Below are positions 1 through 10,970 of a DNA stretch of 64,000 nucleotides, piece by piece. A program made the position numbers and the translations under genes. The DNA is from Berghia stephanieae (taxonomy: Eukaryota; Mollusca; Gastropoda; Nudibranchia; Aeolidiidae), in NCBI GenBank assembly GCA_034508935.3, contig CM067446.1, forward strand, positions 26,300,630 to 26,364,629, read 5' to 3'. The notes under the pieces were generated by a model. The model saw only the letters and a program-made list of their open reading frames with translations, had not been told where the DNA came from and made no database searches. Numbering within the stretch: position 1 is the stretch's first letter; every line of letters starts with the position of its first letter.

Positions 1-75
1 AGTCACATTGGCAACGATTTTGTGTCCATTGTCTACAATGACAGTTCTGAGCAGTATAAAATTGGAACCATTTCA
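1..75 (+). CDS. TSC2: TSC2 exon (tuberin GAP domain, catalytic Asn thumb)
   Basis: The exon is open in frame 1 from the window edge to a GTAAGT donor at 76-81, giving 25 residues that begin SHIGNDFVSIVYND and end IGTIS. HIGND is the signature of Rap-type GAP domains; the Asn at codon 5 (bases 13-15) corresponds to the catalytic asparagine thumb that enters the GTPase active site. The exon is 5' partial because the window cuts it. Phase at its 3' end is 0, and the next exon supplies GQFNF, the sequence expected directly after this segment in tuberin. A LINE fragment begins only about 25 bases after the donor. Confidence 0.93.
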
Positions 76-99
76 GTAAGTAAAAGTTTGTAAGTAGTT

Positions 100-1330
100 A
101 CCACTTGTAAAAGGTCATAGCACTGAAAGTTCACTGTGTGTGTCCATAATGATATAGTTAAATACTTGGTTAAGAAAAAAAGTGTTATTCTTGTACATCT
201 CGACCTCAGTGCGGCCTTTGATACCATTTATCAACATATTCTACTATTCAGATTAAAAAGTGTTTTTGGCATTGATGGAGCAGTTTTAAATTGGTTTTAT
301 TCTTATCTGAGTGGTAGGGGGCAGTTTGTTAGCATAATCACAAACATGTCTCTGATACTGTTCCTTATCTTTTAGCATTCGACAAGGATCAGTCTTAGGG
401 CCTCTTATTCATAATGCAAACTGCACCTCTCAAGGATGTCATTAGCTCTTTTTCTGCTGGCTTTCATTTTTACGCTGATGATAAACAACTTTATTGACTC
501 CTGTAATAAGCACAAAGTTATTCGAAAGTTGGAGTCTTGTATCATTGCCATTAAAGACTGGATGACAATTAACAAATTAAAATTAAACAATGACAAAACC
601 GAAATATTGTTAGAAAACAGCTGTTCCAAAAATGTAATATCGTCTACTTATATTAATATTGTAGATTGTAAAATAAGGATATCTAGAAACAGTGTCCGAA
701 ATCTTGGTGTTTATTTTGACAGTAAAATTACTATGCAAACTCATTTTTCTAAAATTATTCAAAAATGTAATTTTTGTTTAAAAAGAATCTCCAGCATAAT
801 ATCCATGCTGGATATTGATATAACGAAATTATTAGTATCTTCTCTAATACTTAGTAGAAAATATTATTGTCTAGTTGCCCCAAGTATTCTATCGATAGAC
901 TACAGAAGATATAAAATAAGGCAGCCAGACTTACTACTCTTAAAAACTCAAGAGAGCACATTACTTTTACTCAACACAACCTTCACTGTCACCCTGTTCA
1001 CTACTGAATAGAGTACAAAATTCTTTTATACGCCTATAAATGTTTTACTAATTTAGGTCCTTCTTACTTACAAGTTCTTTTTGAAGTCTATACACCTCAT
1101 CGTATCTTAAGATCATCAGAACATTTTTTAATAAAAGAAATATACTGTATTAATAATTTTCACCAAAAAGCTTTTAACTATACAGATCCACATATGTGGA
1201 ACTCTCTCAGTTTTAGAACAAAATCTGCTCCTAGTGTTCTAAACATTTAAGAAGCACCTTTAGTCTGAATTATTTTACAGGGCACTTTATGATTTTTTGA
1301 TTTTTTAAAAAAATATACATATGTGTGGGC
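100..1330 (+). mobile_element. LINE (CR1/L2-group) reverse-transcriptase 3' fragment, decayed
   Basis: Decayed reverse transcriptase in TSC2 intron 1. Visible pieces in order: HSTESSL near 110-135; RT block A with LDLSAAFDTI near 200-235, followed by FGIDGAVLNWFYSYLSGR; the FYADD catalytic block near 463-485 (in a different frame from its neighbours); thumb-like WMTINKLKLNNDKTE; NSVRNLGVYFD; then EYKILLYAYKCFTNLGPSYL near 1010-1070 and a final MWNSLSF piece near 1195. The blocks lie in more than one frame, so the copy is dead. There is no endonuclease domain, so it is strongly 5' truncated. The arrangement is that of the CR1/L2/Jockey group of non-LTR elements. Its 3' end runs into the (ATT)n array. 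Confidence 0.85.
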
Positions 1331-1390
1331 CTATTTTTGTATATATATGTATGTTTGTGTGTGTGTGTGTAAGTGTGTGGGTGGTTGCTA

Positions 1391-1413
1391 TTTATTTATT
1401 ATTATTATTATTA

Positions 1414-1455
<42 letters not shown>

Positions 1456-1471
1456 GCTATTATTATTATAT

Positions 1472-1562
<91 letters not shown>

Positions 1563-1576
1563 TATATATATTATAT

Positions 1577-1649
<73 letters not shown>

Positions 1650-1688
1650 TAATACAATAGTAATGATAGCAATAATAATAATAATAAT

Positions 1689-1770
<82 letters not shown>

Positions 1771-1797
1771 TTATTATTGTTATTATTATATTTAAAA
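1391..1797. repeat. (ATT)n / (AAT)n / (ATT)n microsatellite with inverted blocks
   Basis: About 400 bases of near-pure triplet repeat. Roughly 1391-1580 is (ATT)n, 1582-1680 is (AAT)n and 1688-1790 is (ATT)n again on the same strand, joined by short TATA-rich switches. Since AAT is the complement of ATT, neighbouring blocks are inverted repeats. The array sits at the 3' end of the LINE fragment and probably grew from its tail. Confidence 0.95.
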
Positions 1798-1809
1798 TAA
1801 AAATAATAA

Positions 1810-3379
1810 TCCAATTTATCCACTATAGCCCATAGCAACCATTGCATATGCACCTTTTATTAGGTAAAATAAGATACAATTTATGAATATTAAAGATGGG
1901 TTTCTTTTACTATAATCATAAAGTATTCTGTTCGTCTTGGAAAACGCTTTTTGAATTTTGAAAATCCATTTATGAACTTAGATTTTTTTTGTTAACTAAT
2001 TGATATATGAAAAAGATCCAACTTTGACATCATGTTACTTAAAACCAATAGAATTTCTCATTTTTGCGAAACATATTTCTTAAAACATAGTGAATAAAAG
2101 ATACAATTGGAATGACATGCAAGGTCTACAGTCAGTCGAATTTTGAAAAGAATGTGGGAAATAGCATGTTCCTAGTGTTAAATAAATATAATGATCCTAC
2201 AAAATGACATGTAATTTACATTAACATCAACAGGTGGAGATAAGTCCAAGGAAGAGGTCCAATTTTTTAACAGCAATTTTTAAAATGGAGGTTGAATGTA
2301 GTTTCAAAAACTGCAAAAAATTCAGAAACTGTAATCCTATTGACATTTACCTCTGATTCGATTATAGAACTCTGGCTCATTCCCAACAGAATCTCAGATT
2401 GAGGCAGAGGGTAACATTTTGGCTCTAATAGGAAAACACTCACAAGTTAACCATGATTCATAATTGTGGTTAAAACTGTTTTGTACTTAAATTTTTTATC
2501 TTTTTATATATATAGTCGTTTTCAAAATATTTTTTGAAGAATTTTGAATTTAATGAACTTTAAAAATAATACTTCTTTCATTATTGTTGCGAACCATTTG
2601 AATCATTTTTAATGTTGAGTTCAAACAGTCCATAGTAAGCCTTTAACAATGAGACTCAATTTCTCTCAAATCCTAATTTCTTTCATTATTTAGATTGTTA
2701 TAGCTACAGGAAATAATGCAAAACCTGTAGACAATGGGTTTAACCACCTGCTAAAATGAGAATAACGGGTATTTTCTCTGATCTGATGTCCTATTATTAT
2801 GATCCGGTTTTTAAGGAAATATTGTTATCATTGACTTTTTTTTTGTTTCTTATCTTATTTTACTAAAGACTTAATATAGGAATTATCCTTTAAATGCCAT
2901 ATACAATAGTTTATAATTACAGAATCTCATATAGCTTGCATTGTATCATTCACAGACAGTTTTACACAACTTTGAATGTAAGAAAAATATATCATACGGC
3001 AATGTAAAATCAAAAAAATACTATCATAGAAAACTGGTAATTGAAAATTGGTTATGATCGAATGAATCCTAAATGTACAAATGAAATATTAATGACAAAA
3101 ATAATCATGAAAGCAACAACGATAATAATCATACATAAGTCTCTGATAAATTATCATGATTTAACATTGTTTCAGATGTCATGCATTTTACTTGTCAACA
3201 TTTACAAACCAGTATACAAAAGTTTAATAGTTTTGTTTGCTTTTTTTTTTGTTTGTTTGTTTTTTTTTTTGTTTTTTTTTTATTGTTTGTTTTTGTTTCT
3301 TGTTTGTTTTTGTTTTTTGTTGTTTTTTTTTCAGTTAATTTTTAATTCATAATGTTGATTTTTTTTAAATGTTTTCCAG
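1810..3379. other. TSC2 intron 1, remainder: nothing recognised
   Basis: AT-rich intronic sequence without a supported gene. A T-rich, G-spaced run (about 3238-3335) lies just before the acceptor at 3378-3379 and may serve as an extended pyrimidine tract. Confidence 0.6.
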
Positions 3380-3458
3380 GGCCAATTTAACTTTGTGAGT
3401 ATTGTGATCCGTCCATTGGATCATGGAAGCAATGCAGTCTACCTCATCACTAAAGAAG
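3380..3458 (+). CDS. TSC2: TSC2 exon (GAP domain continuation)
   Basis: The acceptor TTTTCCAG ends at 3379 and the donor GTAACC begins at 3459. The 79 bases give GQFNFVSIVIRPLDHGSNAV, then YLITKE, and leave one base (phase 1). GQFNFV followed by a PLD is characteristic of the tuberin GAP beta-sheet region. The downstream exon completes the split codon as GAT (Asp). Confidence 0.93.
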
Positions 3459-5260
3459 GTAACCATTGTTTGTATGAATAATTTCATAAACATTCATTCT
3501 GGGTTTTTTAGGTTTTTATTTACATTATAGGATCATATTCTTGAAACTGGGATTTAGAAGAAAAAAATATGAGTACATATGTTGGGGAAAGTTTCAAAAT
3601 ATTTTCACTTACTTTTTTAAATTGTTCAAAAGGTAAATTCTCATTTCATCAACTACCGTGTATGGAAATAATTTACAAAATTATATGGCAGATTCTTGTC
3701 TTTTCCAGTTTTATACAGCATATGAGAAGATTGCTCGCATGCCTAGTTTTTGAAAACTTAATTTGATTTAGCGGTTATTCTGAACATCAGAAGCACAATT
3801 TAAATTGTATGAAAGTTGGTTGGATTTTCATTTTGTTCTCATCATTCTTGTTTAATAAAAGGAAAAATATAATAATATAATAACATAATACAAATGATTT
3901 ACTTTCAAAATGATTCAGTGTGAAGTTTATTAGGGATTTTGTAATTTTTGACTTTTGCATGCTGTCTTTTTTTTTTTTAACTATTTATTTATTTGTTCAT
4001 TTTTTCTTTCTTTTTTTTTGTTGTTGTTGTTGTTGTAGATAAATGCTTATTTTTTACGTTCAAAATCTTATTGCCTTTTATTACTGTTTTGTTAGAATAT
4101 GATATTGGATTTCTCAAATCGTGATTTGCTTAAAGATAAATTTTCACAGTTTTTTTTTAAATTGAAAAATTCCATACTTGATAAGGCTATTTATATCAGT
4201 TCTGGTGTAATTAGAAAATATGCGAGTATTGTGTGACTATACTTGAACCCATGAGTTTTTCGATCCAAAAGATTAATTGGCTGTTATACCTCCCTTGTTT
4301 TGAGTCAAACCAGTGTTTCCCTCAATTCCATTTATTTATGCATGCATGTATTTATTTTTTTATTTATTTATTATTTATTTATGCCTTTATATAATATGGT
4401 TTTTTTGTTTTTTTCAAATTTTATCTCATGTTAAGATAAATTTAGAGAAAGATTTAAATAATTCTTTACTTTACTTTTGAACATTGACAAAACACTTTTA
4501 TCAGTTAGTCAAAAAAATGTTTACGTCACATTTCGATAAATGGATAACACACAAATTTTCAGCCTTTGAAGTCTCAAGTTTTGAGACTTTTTTCATCCGT
4601 TTTAATATAGTGATATATGAACTACAAGTTTGTCAAAGTGGTGGGGAAAAGCATTTTTTAAGTGGAGAACTGTGGAGGCCGGATTACTTTATTCATGGGT
4701 TTGTTTTGTTTTTTGTTTTTTTGTTTTGTTTTTTTGTTGCTTTTACTGTAAAGATGCCATTTTTTCTTGACCATAACAAACAAGTTACAGGTCTTTGAGC
4801 CACCCCCCTCTTCCCTTCCCCTCTAAAAAAAAACTCAACCCAGATATATCTAAAAATAAAATTCTTTTCTACTCTTTTCTTAGCTCATGGCACAATTCAT
4901 ATTTTATATAAAACCAAGTACCTCTCATAAGAACTCAATCCGAACACTATGACCCGACTTCATTACCAGGGATCATGTTTTCGCTTTGTCTATTCCTTGA
5001 GAATATACTGATTTTTCTTTTATCCTCCTTTCCCAATGGAGCTAGCATATGAAATGAACCTTTTTTATAGTTTAACCATTTGAACCATTTTGTCTATTGG
5101 CAAACTTTTTCTCAACATTTTCCATTAAAATTTTAAGCATTTGATTTCAAAAGCTTGGTCTCAAAATAATTTCTTAAAATTTTGGATTTAAATATTATCA
5201 GTTTGACGCTGAGAGATGACTTCAGTTATCTCAGTATTTTCATTAGCCAGAGATTATCAC
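3459..5260. other. TSC2 intron 2, first part: nothing recognised
   Basis: AT- and T-rich intronic sequence with short homopolymers and a GTT run near 4018-4037. No coding or mobile-element signature was found. Confidence 0.5.
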
Positions 5261-5262
5261 GA

Positions 5263-5560
5263 TCAACAATTATCATAAAGCTGTAAGATCTTAAGCACCT
5301 TATTTAATATCTGCTTTTTGCCATGATGAATGAGTGGCAAATTGGGGAGCAGACACTGATGTAAAATAAAGATCTGAGAAAGTATGTATGAGTGGAGGAA
5401 GACTGATTTTTTTTTTTTTTGGATATGTTTTTTCTTCCTCGCGAAGTCCCAGATTTGATTGAGAGTTTTGCCTAGATGAGGGTCATTGAAATCAATCGAT
5501 ATTTGAAGGACGAGTTTTCTGGCCAATTATTTTAAATGCGAGTTTTTCTAGAGTAAGGCA
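5263..5560 (-). repeat. Dispersed repeat B, copy 1
   Basis: On the minus strand this stretch reads a short peptide containing ARKLVLQISIDFNDPHLGK and WDFAR. A related segment at 44696-44870 (minus) reads ARKRALQISIDLNYPHLGK and WDFAQ. The DNA is also alike around these words, so the two are copies of one dispersed repeat. I do not recognise the family. Substitutions are both silent and replacement, so selection for the peptide is not shown. Confidence 0.6.
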
Positions 5561-5564
5561 GTTA

Positions 5565-7200
5565 ACTGTTTAAAACAACTTGACATTTTTACATGGATGC
5601 CTGTACCTTGTTTATTTGTCTTCTAGTGGAGAGGACACATCACATTTCATCAGGTGAGATAAACGCTGATCCTGACAACCATATCATATCTTTTCTTTCC
5701 GTTTTTTTTATTCTCTCTAGATCATTAATTCTTAAAACCCCCCTTTTTATACCATACTAATATATCACTTGTTTTTATCATGTTTTATAAATATGCACAT
5801 TTTATTCTTTGGGTTCCTCATTTTTGACGTTTCTTGCTCCCTTTCAATATTTTTAACTCTCCTAATCAAATCATAAATTTGTAACATCAGACTAATCTTT
5901 TCATATAAATTTAGCCTTCTGTATTATGCCTATTAATCTACAAAGCGCTATTTTATCTTAGGAACGCCCCCTATCAATAAGCTTAATTACTTTTTGCCAT
6001 TACTATCAACGAAAAATAAAAAAAAGGAATGTCTGCTTTAGGGGTAGGAACAAATAATTAGGGAGTTTTACTCACAAATGTAATGCTTGTTAGTGAGGCT
6101 ATAGTTTACAATTGCTCACCTCTTGAATAAAGAAAAATAAACAAGTTGGTAAATATTAACATTTACGTATTGCAATATAAATGGATTTACAATGCTCAAT
6201 GCACTTCAAGATGCTTCATTTATAACCCCATCTGGCTAATGGAACAAATTTCCATTCATACAGAATAATTTATATGTAAACCTTCATTTTGTGCTAATAA
6301 TCTAACAATATCCATCACTGCCTGTAGTCAGGTACTCATTCACACTGAGTCTGGGAATGTGTGTATCCAAGGTCATAATTCTGGGACCAGAGATTATGAT
6401 CATTCTCATCCACCCAGTCACTGACCATGCTTAAAATTGCTTGAATTTGCTGCAAGATGAGACACTGTACTGCTTGTTACCAATGCCAGATGGTACATGT
6501 TACACCTTAGGTAAATGTAACAGTAGACAAATGTCAATTCTAAAATAAAATTGATATTTACCGAAGACCTTAAATCATCACAACAGGATAATAATGTGTG
6601 CTTGGAGGGTACAAAGCTGATGCTAACATTTACAGATCTTGACTCATAATATAATATAAGCTCACCGCTTGACAGCATTTTTGAAACTGCATTGTGGAAT
6701 TTATAACAATAATATAGTATATGGTACCCTTTCAATCAAGTGAATGATAACTTCAGGATGTAAGTTTTATTGGAAATAGGTCCAAAATTTTCATAATGCA
6801 ATTGTGCTTTTTTGTAATAAGTATTTAAAAGTTAAAAGATTTATCTAATGCTGTCATGTATATATTCTTATTTATAATGATCCCCCTTCAAACAATCTTG
6901 TTCTATATTTTATTAATTCAAAACTTATGTATTTAATTAGTCTTTGATAGTCCATTCGGTTTTAAATTGCTAACGCATGCAAAATTGGAGGGGTAATTTT
7001 TGTGGGTTTTTTTAACGGGAGCATGGATTGGAAAGAAAACGATTTAAATTATTTGCTTTTTCGATTATTTTTGGGAAATGGTGTTTTGTTTGTGTTTTAA
7101 TAATATTAGCAATTTCATAGCTTTATTTTCAGATGAAATGAAGTTAGGAATATATTACAAAATGGTAATTTTTCATTTTTTAGTAACCAAGATCAAATTG
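5565..7200. other. TSC2 intron 2: nothing recognised
   Basis: AT-rich intronic sequence with no supported gene or element. Confidence 0.5.
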
Positions 7201-7209
7201 TAAGGGCTA

Positions 7210-7420
7210 CCAATATATATACAGTCCAAAGTTCGAACTGCTGAGATCAAGCGTGCGGTACCGGGAAGCTAAATGTCACACCAGCAGGCATAAGAACACA
7301 TTCATCCCCAAAGAAATCAACAAAATGTCGAGTAGAGATAAAATAACTGTCTGAACAATGGTGACTGGAATTAGAAGGAATAGATAGATGGATAGACAGA
7401 AGGAGAGAGAGAAAGAGAGA

Positions 7421-7430
<10 letters not shown>
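7210..7430 (+). mobile_element. LINE 3'-end fragment (C-terminal RT tail)
   Basis: Translation near 7215-7330 gives KVRTAEIKR and, after a frame change, REAKCHTSRHKNTFIPKEIN. The pattern of basic residues followed by R-x-KNTFIPxxI resembles the extreme C-terminus of many LINE reverse transcriptases, where Y/H-R/K-N-S/T-F-x-P precedes the stop. It runs into GA-rich and then (ATT)n sequence, as LINE 3' tails do. The fragment is short, so the call is tentative. Confidence 0.45.
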
Positions 7431-7937
<507 letters not shown>

Positions 7938-7979
7938 GTGTGTGATTGTGTATGTGTGTGTAAATTGAGATCTAAATAA

Positions 7980-8700
7980 ATGCATTAACAAGCCTATTTT
8001 AAAAGGCTGAAGCATATGTTACTCATCATTCCAAAGGCTTTGCAATCTCTTATCTCATTAAAGCAATTTAGAGTTTTGTTGAAAGACATTACAATTAAGG
8101 TTTTTTGTATTATTACTCAGTAAGCAATTTTGATAGCTTAACCAGGGAAAGAATTCGCTCATACAAGTTTCACCATTGGATAGAAAATTTATTTAAGTTT
8201 TATTTTAAATCTGAAGCTAGCATCATGAGGGTTTATTTTTGTAATCATGCAAATTTTAAAGTATGGCAAATTTCATGTTGCATGCACGTTTATGCTGAAA
8301 ACAGAAATCTATATGTGTGTCAACCATGGGTTTATGAATACTTTATTGAACATAACTTCCAAATATAATTATCTTACACAGCTTGTGATAAAGTCACAGC
8401 TCCATATGAGTCCCTACAATTTTTGTTAGCATCTGCAGTCCTTTTTTTAGTTCATTCCATATGCTAAGAAGCATTTCTGGAGTTACAGCGGCACGTAAAT
8501 AAGACGTTCATAGGACCTGACGCACCAAAAAATGCACATCATGACATGTTACGAATCTTAGAATTGGTGCACACTTCAAATGGGTGTCAAATAAATTGTA
8601 TGTAATACCTAAACATTGTGAAAAAAAGACATGTTAATTTACCTTAGTTTTTGAGTCATTAAAGTTTGTTATCAAAGGATAATCATTTTTTAAAAAATAC
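7980..8700. other. TSC2 intron 2: nothing recognised
   Basis: Intronic sequence with only short spurious open frames. Confidence 0.5.
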
Positions 8701-8709
8701 CCTGTACTT

Positions 8710-8740
8710 CATTCATTCATTCATTCATTCATTCATCCCA
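8710..8740. repeat. (CATT)n tetranucleotide run, tail of the minus-strand LINE
   Basis: Seven to eight tandem copies of CATT. Read on the minus strand they directly follow the 3' end of the LINE at 8741-9965. RTE-like and related LINEs often end in such a short simple repeat instead of poly(A). Confidence 0.85.
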
Positions 8741-9965
8741 CGATCTGATGATCGTCAGGGGGATACACGGGATGGAGCTCTCACCCCTTTCCACCATTCT
8801 TCTCTATTGTTGGAATTCTCCAAGAGTTCTTCCATCTTCATTCTTGTCCATTCCTTGATATTGTCCATCCAAACTTTCCTTTGATTTCCTCTTCTTCTTC
8901 CTCCTTCAAGGGTACCCTCCATCATCGTTCTGCACAAACCTTCATACCTCACATTGTGGCCAAACCATGACAGTTTCCTTCTTCTAGCTGTGGTGATGAG
9001 GGGTTCCTGTCGTCCTGCCAGATCTTGCACATCTTCCAGTCGTCTTTATTGGTTCTGTGTTCTGTATACGCCACTTGCAGGAGTTTTCGATAACTGTTCA
9101 TCTCAAAAGCAGAGATTCTGCACTCTAATTCTGCAGTTAATGTCCATGACTGGCAGCCATATAGTAAGATGGAAAGTACCAGTGAAAGTACCAAGTATTT
9201 AAATGTTGACACTTCCTCAAGTTTTTCATTATGGATTGAAATTTCTGCATGTCCATCATGTCTGCTGTTTACTAGTATCTGAGACTTTTCTGTACTTATT
9301 TCCATGCCATACTGCATTGCTTTATGTGCAAATGAGTTAGTTATATCTTGTAATTCTTGTTCGCTTTCAGCCATGAGGTTTATGTCGTCAACAAAAGGCA
9401 AATTACACTATTTTCGTCTGCCAATTGATACAGAGGTTTGATGATTTTTGAGAGCTTCACTCATAATTTTCTCTAGGAAGACGTTAAAGAGAATTGGGGA
9501 GAATATGCAGTCTTGTCTGATGCCCACATTTGTCCGGAAGAACTCACCAAGCTCATTGTTGTTGAGAATTGCACTTGTTGCAGTTCTGTAGAGTGCTTCA
9601 ATTATTTGGATTCGACCTTCTTCCAAACCATAAAAACGTAGTGTATCCCACAAACTGTCATCTTTCATCTGTCATCTTTTGTCCCCTGTCAAACGCTGTC
9701 CGGAAATCTATGGAATTGTGAAATAGTTCTTTTTGGTGTTGAAGGAATTTCTCTCTCAGAATTCTGTTATTGAAGACTTGTACTGTGCTCTTTCCAGCTC
9801 AAAAACCAGCTTGCTCTTCTGCCAGGATATCATTGGTTTTTTATTTCATTCTGTTTAGTATTATCTGCAGAAGTATTTTACTTGGGTGGCTAATGAGACT
9901 TATGGTCCTATAGTTATTGCACTTTTTGAAATCTCCTTTGTACTTCAGCTTCTTGTTAATTCCTA
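8741..9965 (-). mobile_element. LINE reverse transcriptase, 5'-truncated and frame-broken
   Basis: Reading on the minus strand from about 9960 down, the order is: KCNNYRTISLISHPSKI and AEEQAGF (RT fingers), ELFHNSIDF then AFDR (block A), SAILNNNELGEFFRTNVG and SPILFNVFLE (block B), FVDDINLMAES (catalytic block with the DD pair), then a C-terminal part with LLYGCQSWTL, RRKLSWFGH and EGGRRRGNQRKVWMDNIKEW. About 45 residues between FKYL and LLYGC are missing compared with the usual layout, and several frame changes are present. There is no endonuclease domain. Such RTs are common in marine invertebrates. I place it near RTE-like elements, but the clade is not settled. Confidence 0.9.
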
Positions 9966-10295
9966 AAAATAAGGGTCGGCAATCTTGTGTTAATCTTGTG
10001 TTGAGCTATGAGGGAGACTAAATCTTGTTCAAATGATAATTATTTCTCCCATTATAAACCCATTTATAATGGCAGTCCTTACCATTTTCACCAAGTAATC
10101 AGGAACAATGATTTGACTCAGCAGTGCCTAAGTCACATCAGTTGTATTGATATCATAGTGAAGATGGTAAGACAAGAAAGTAAAAAAAACCTGGTTAGAA
10201 CAAAATCAAAGCCCATTTGTAAATGGTTGTTGAATAAGACTTAATGTCACCAAATTCCTTTCATTGTAGAATATTACGGAGAAACCCATTTCAGG
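9966..10295. other. Spacer between two LINE fragments: nothing recognised
   Basis: About 330 bases between the 5' break of the minus-strand LINE and that of the plus-strand LINE. No further motif was found. Confidence 0.5.
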
Positions 10296-10299
10296 TAAA

Positions 10300-10970
10300 T
10301 TCGATATTTCTCGATTTTGAATTCAGAGAAAGTTTGTTTTTTTCTGCTGTGAACTGCATTTGGCAATTTAAAATAGCAAATCAAAACTCACCAATGTATG
10401 GATTAGAGGTGACAAAATAAAGAGAAAAACCAAACTGAAACTGTACCGTGCTCTTGTAAAACCGGTACTTCTGTATAACTGTGGCACTTGGGCGTTGACA
10501 AAATCAGAAGAAGAACATCTGGATGCCTTCCATCGCACACAGCTAAGAAGGGTACTGGACATCAAATACCCAAAAAAGATCTCAAATGAATCACTCTATA
10601 AGATCACAAAAGAAAGACCAACCTTCCTTGACATTTTACAACAACGATGGCAACTTTTCGGTCACATACTACGCAGGGACAAAAACATACCAGCTAACCA
10701 AGCCATGTCGGGATATTTCCAAAAACACGGGAACCTTTTCAGAGGAAGACCGATCACAACACTCCCTGTGATCCTAAACAAAAACCTCACAACACTTGGA
10801 CAAAGCATTGGTCTCATAACGGCAGGGGACCTTGAAAATCTGAGAACCCTAGCGGAGGACCGGCAATATTGGAGACACCTCACACAGGAAATACTGGAAA
10901 CAGCCAAGGCGACCCGATCTTTCGGTCGAGACGCGAAAGGCATCTAAGTCAAGTCAAGTCAAATCAAAAT
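10300..10970 (+). mobile_element. LINE C-terminal fragment with (GTCAA)n tail
   Basis: From about 10400 the plus strand reads RGDKIKRKTKLKLYRALVKP, LLYNCGTWALT, HLDAFHRTQLRRVLDIKYP, a WQLFGHILRR segment and a final DRQYWRHLTQEIL before a stop at 10945-10947. LLYNCGTW followed by AFxRxQLRR and FGHxLRR is the usual C-terminal arm of LINE reverse transcriptases of this kind. The frame is open for about 180 codons, so this copy is less decayed than its neighbour. It ends in tandem GTCAA (10947-10962), a simple-repeat tail. The RT catalytic core is absent. Confidence 0.85.
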
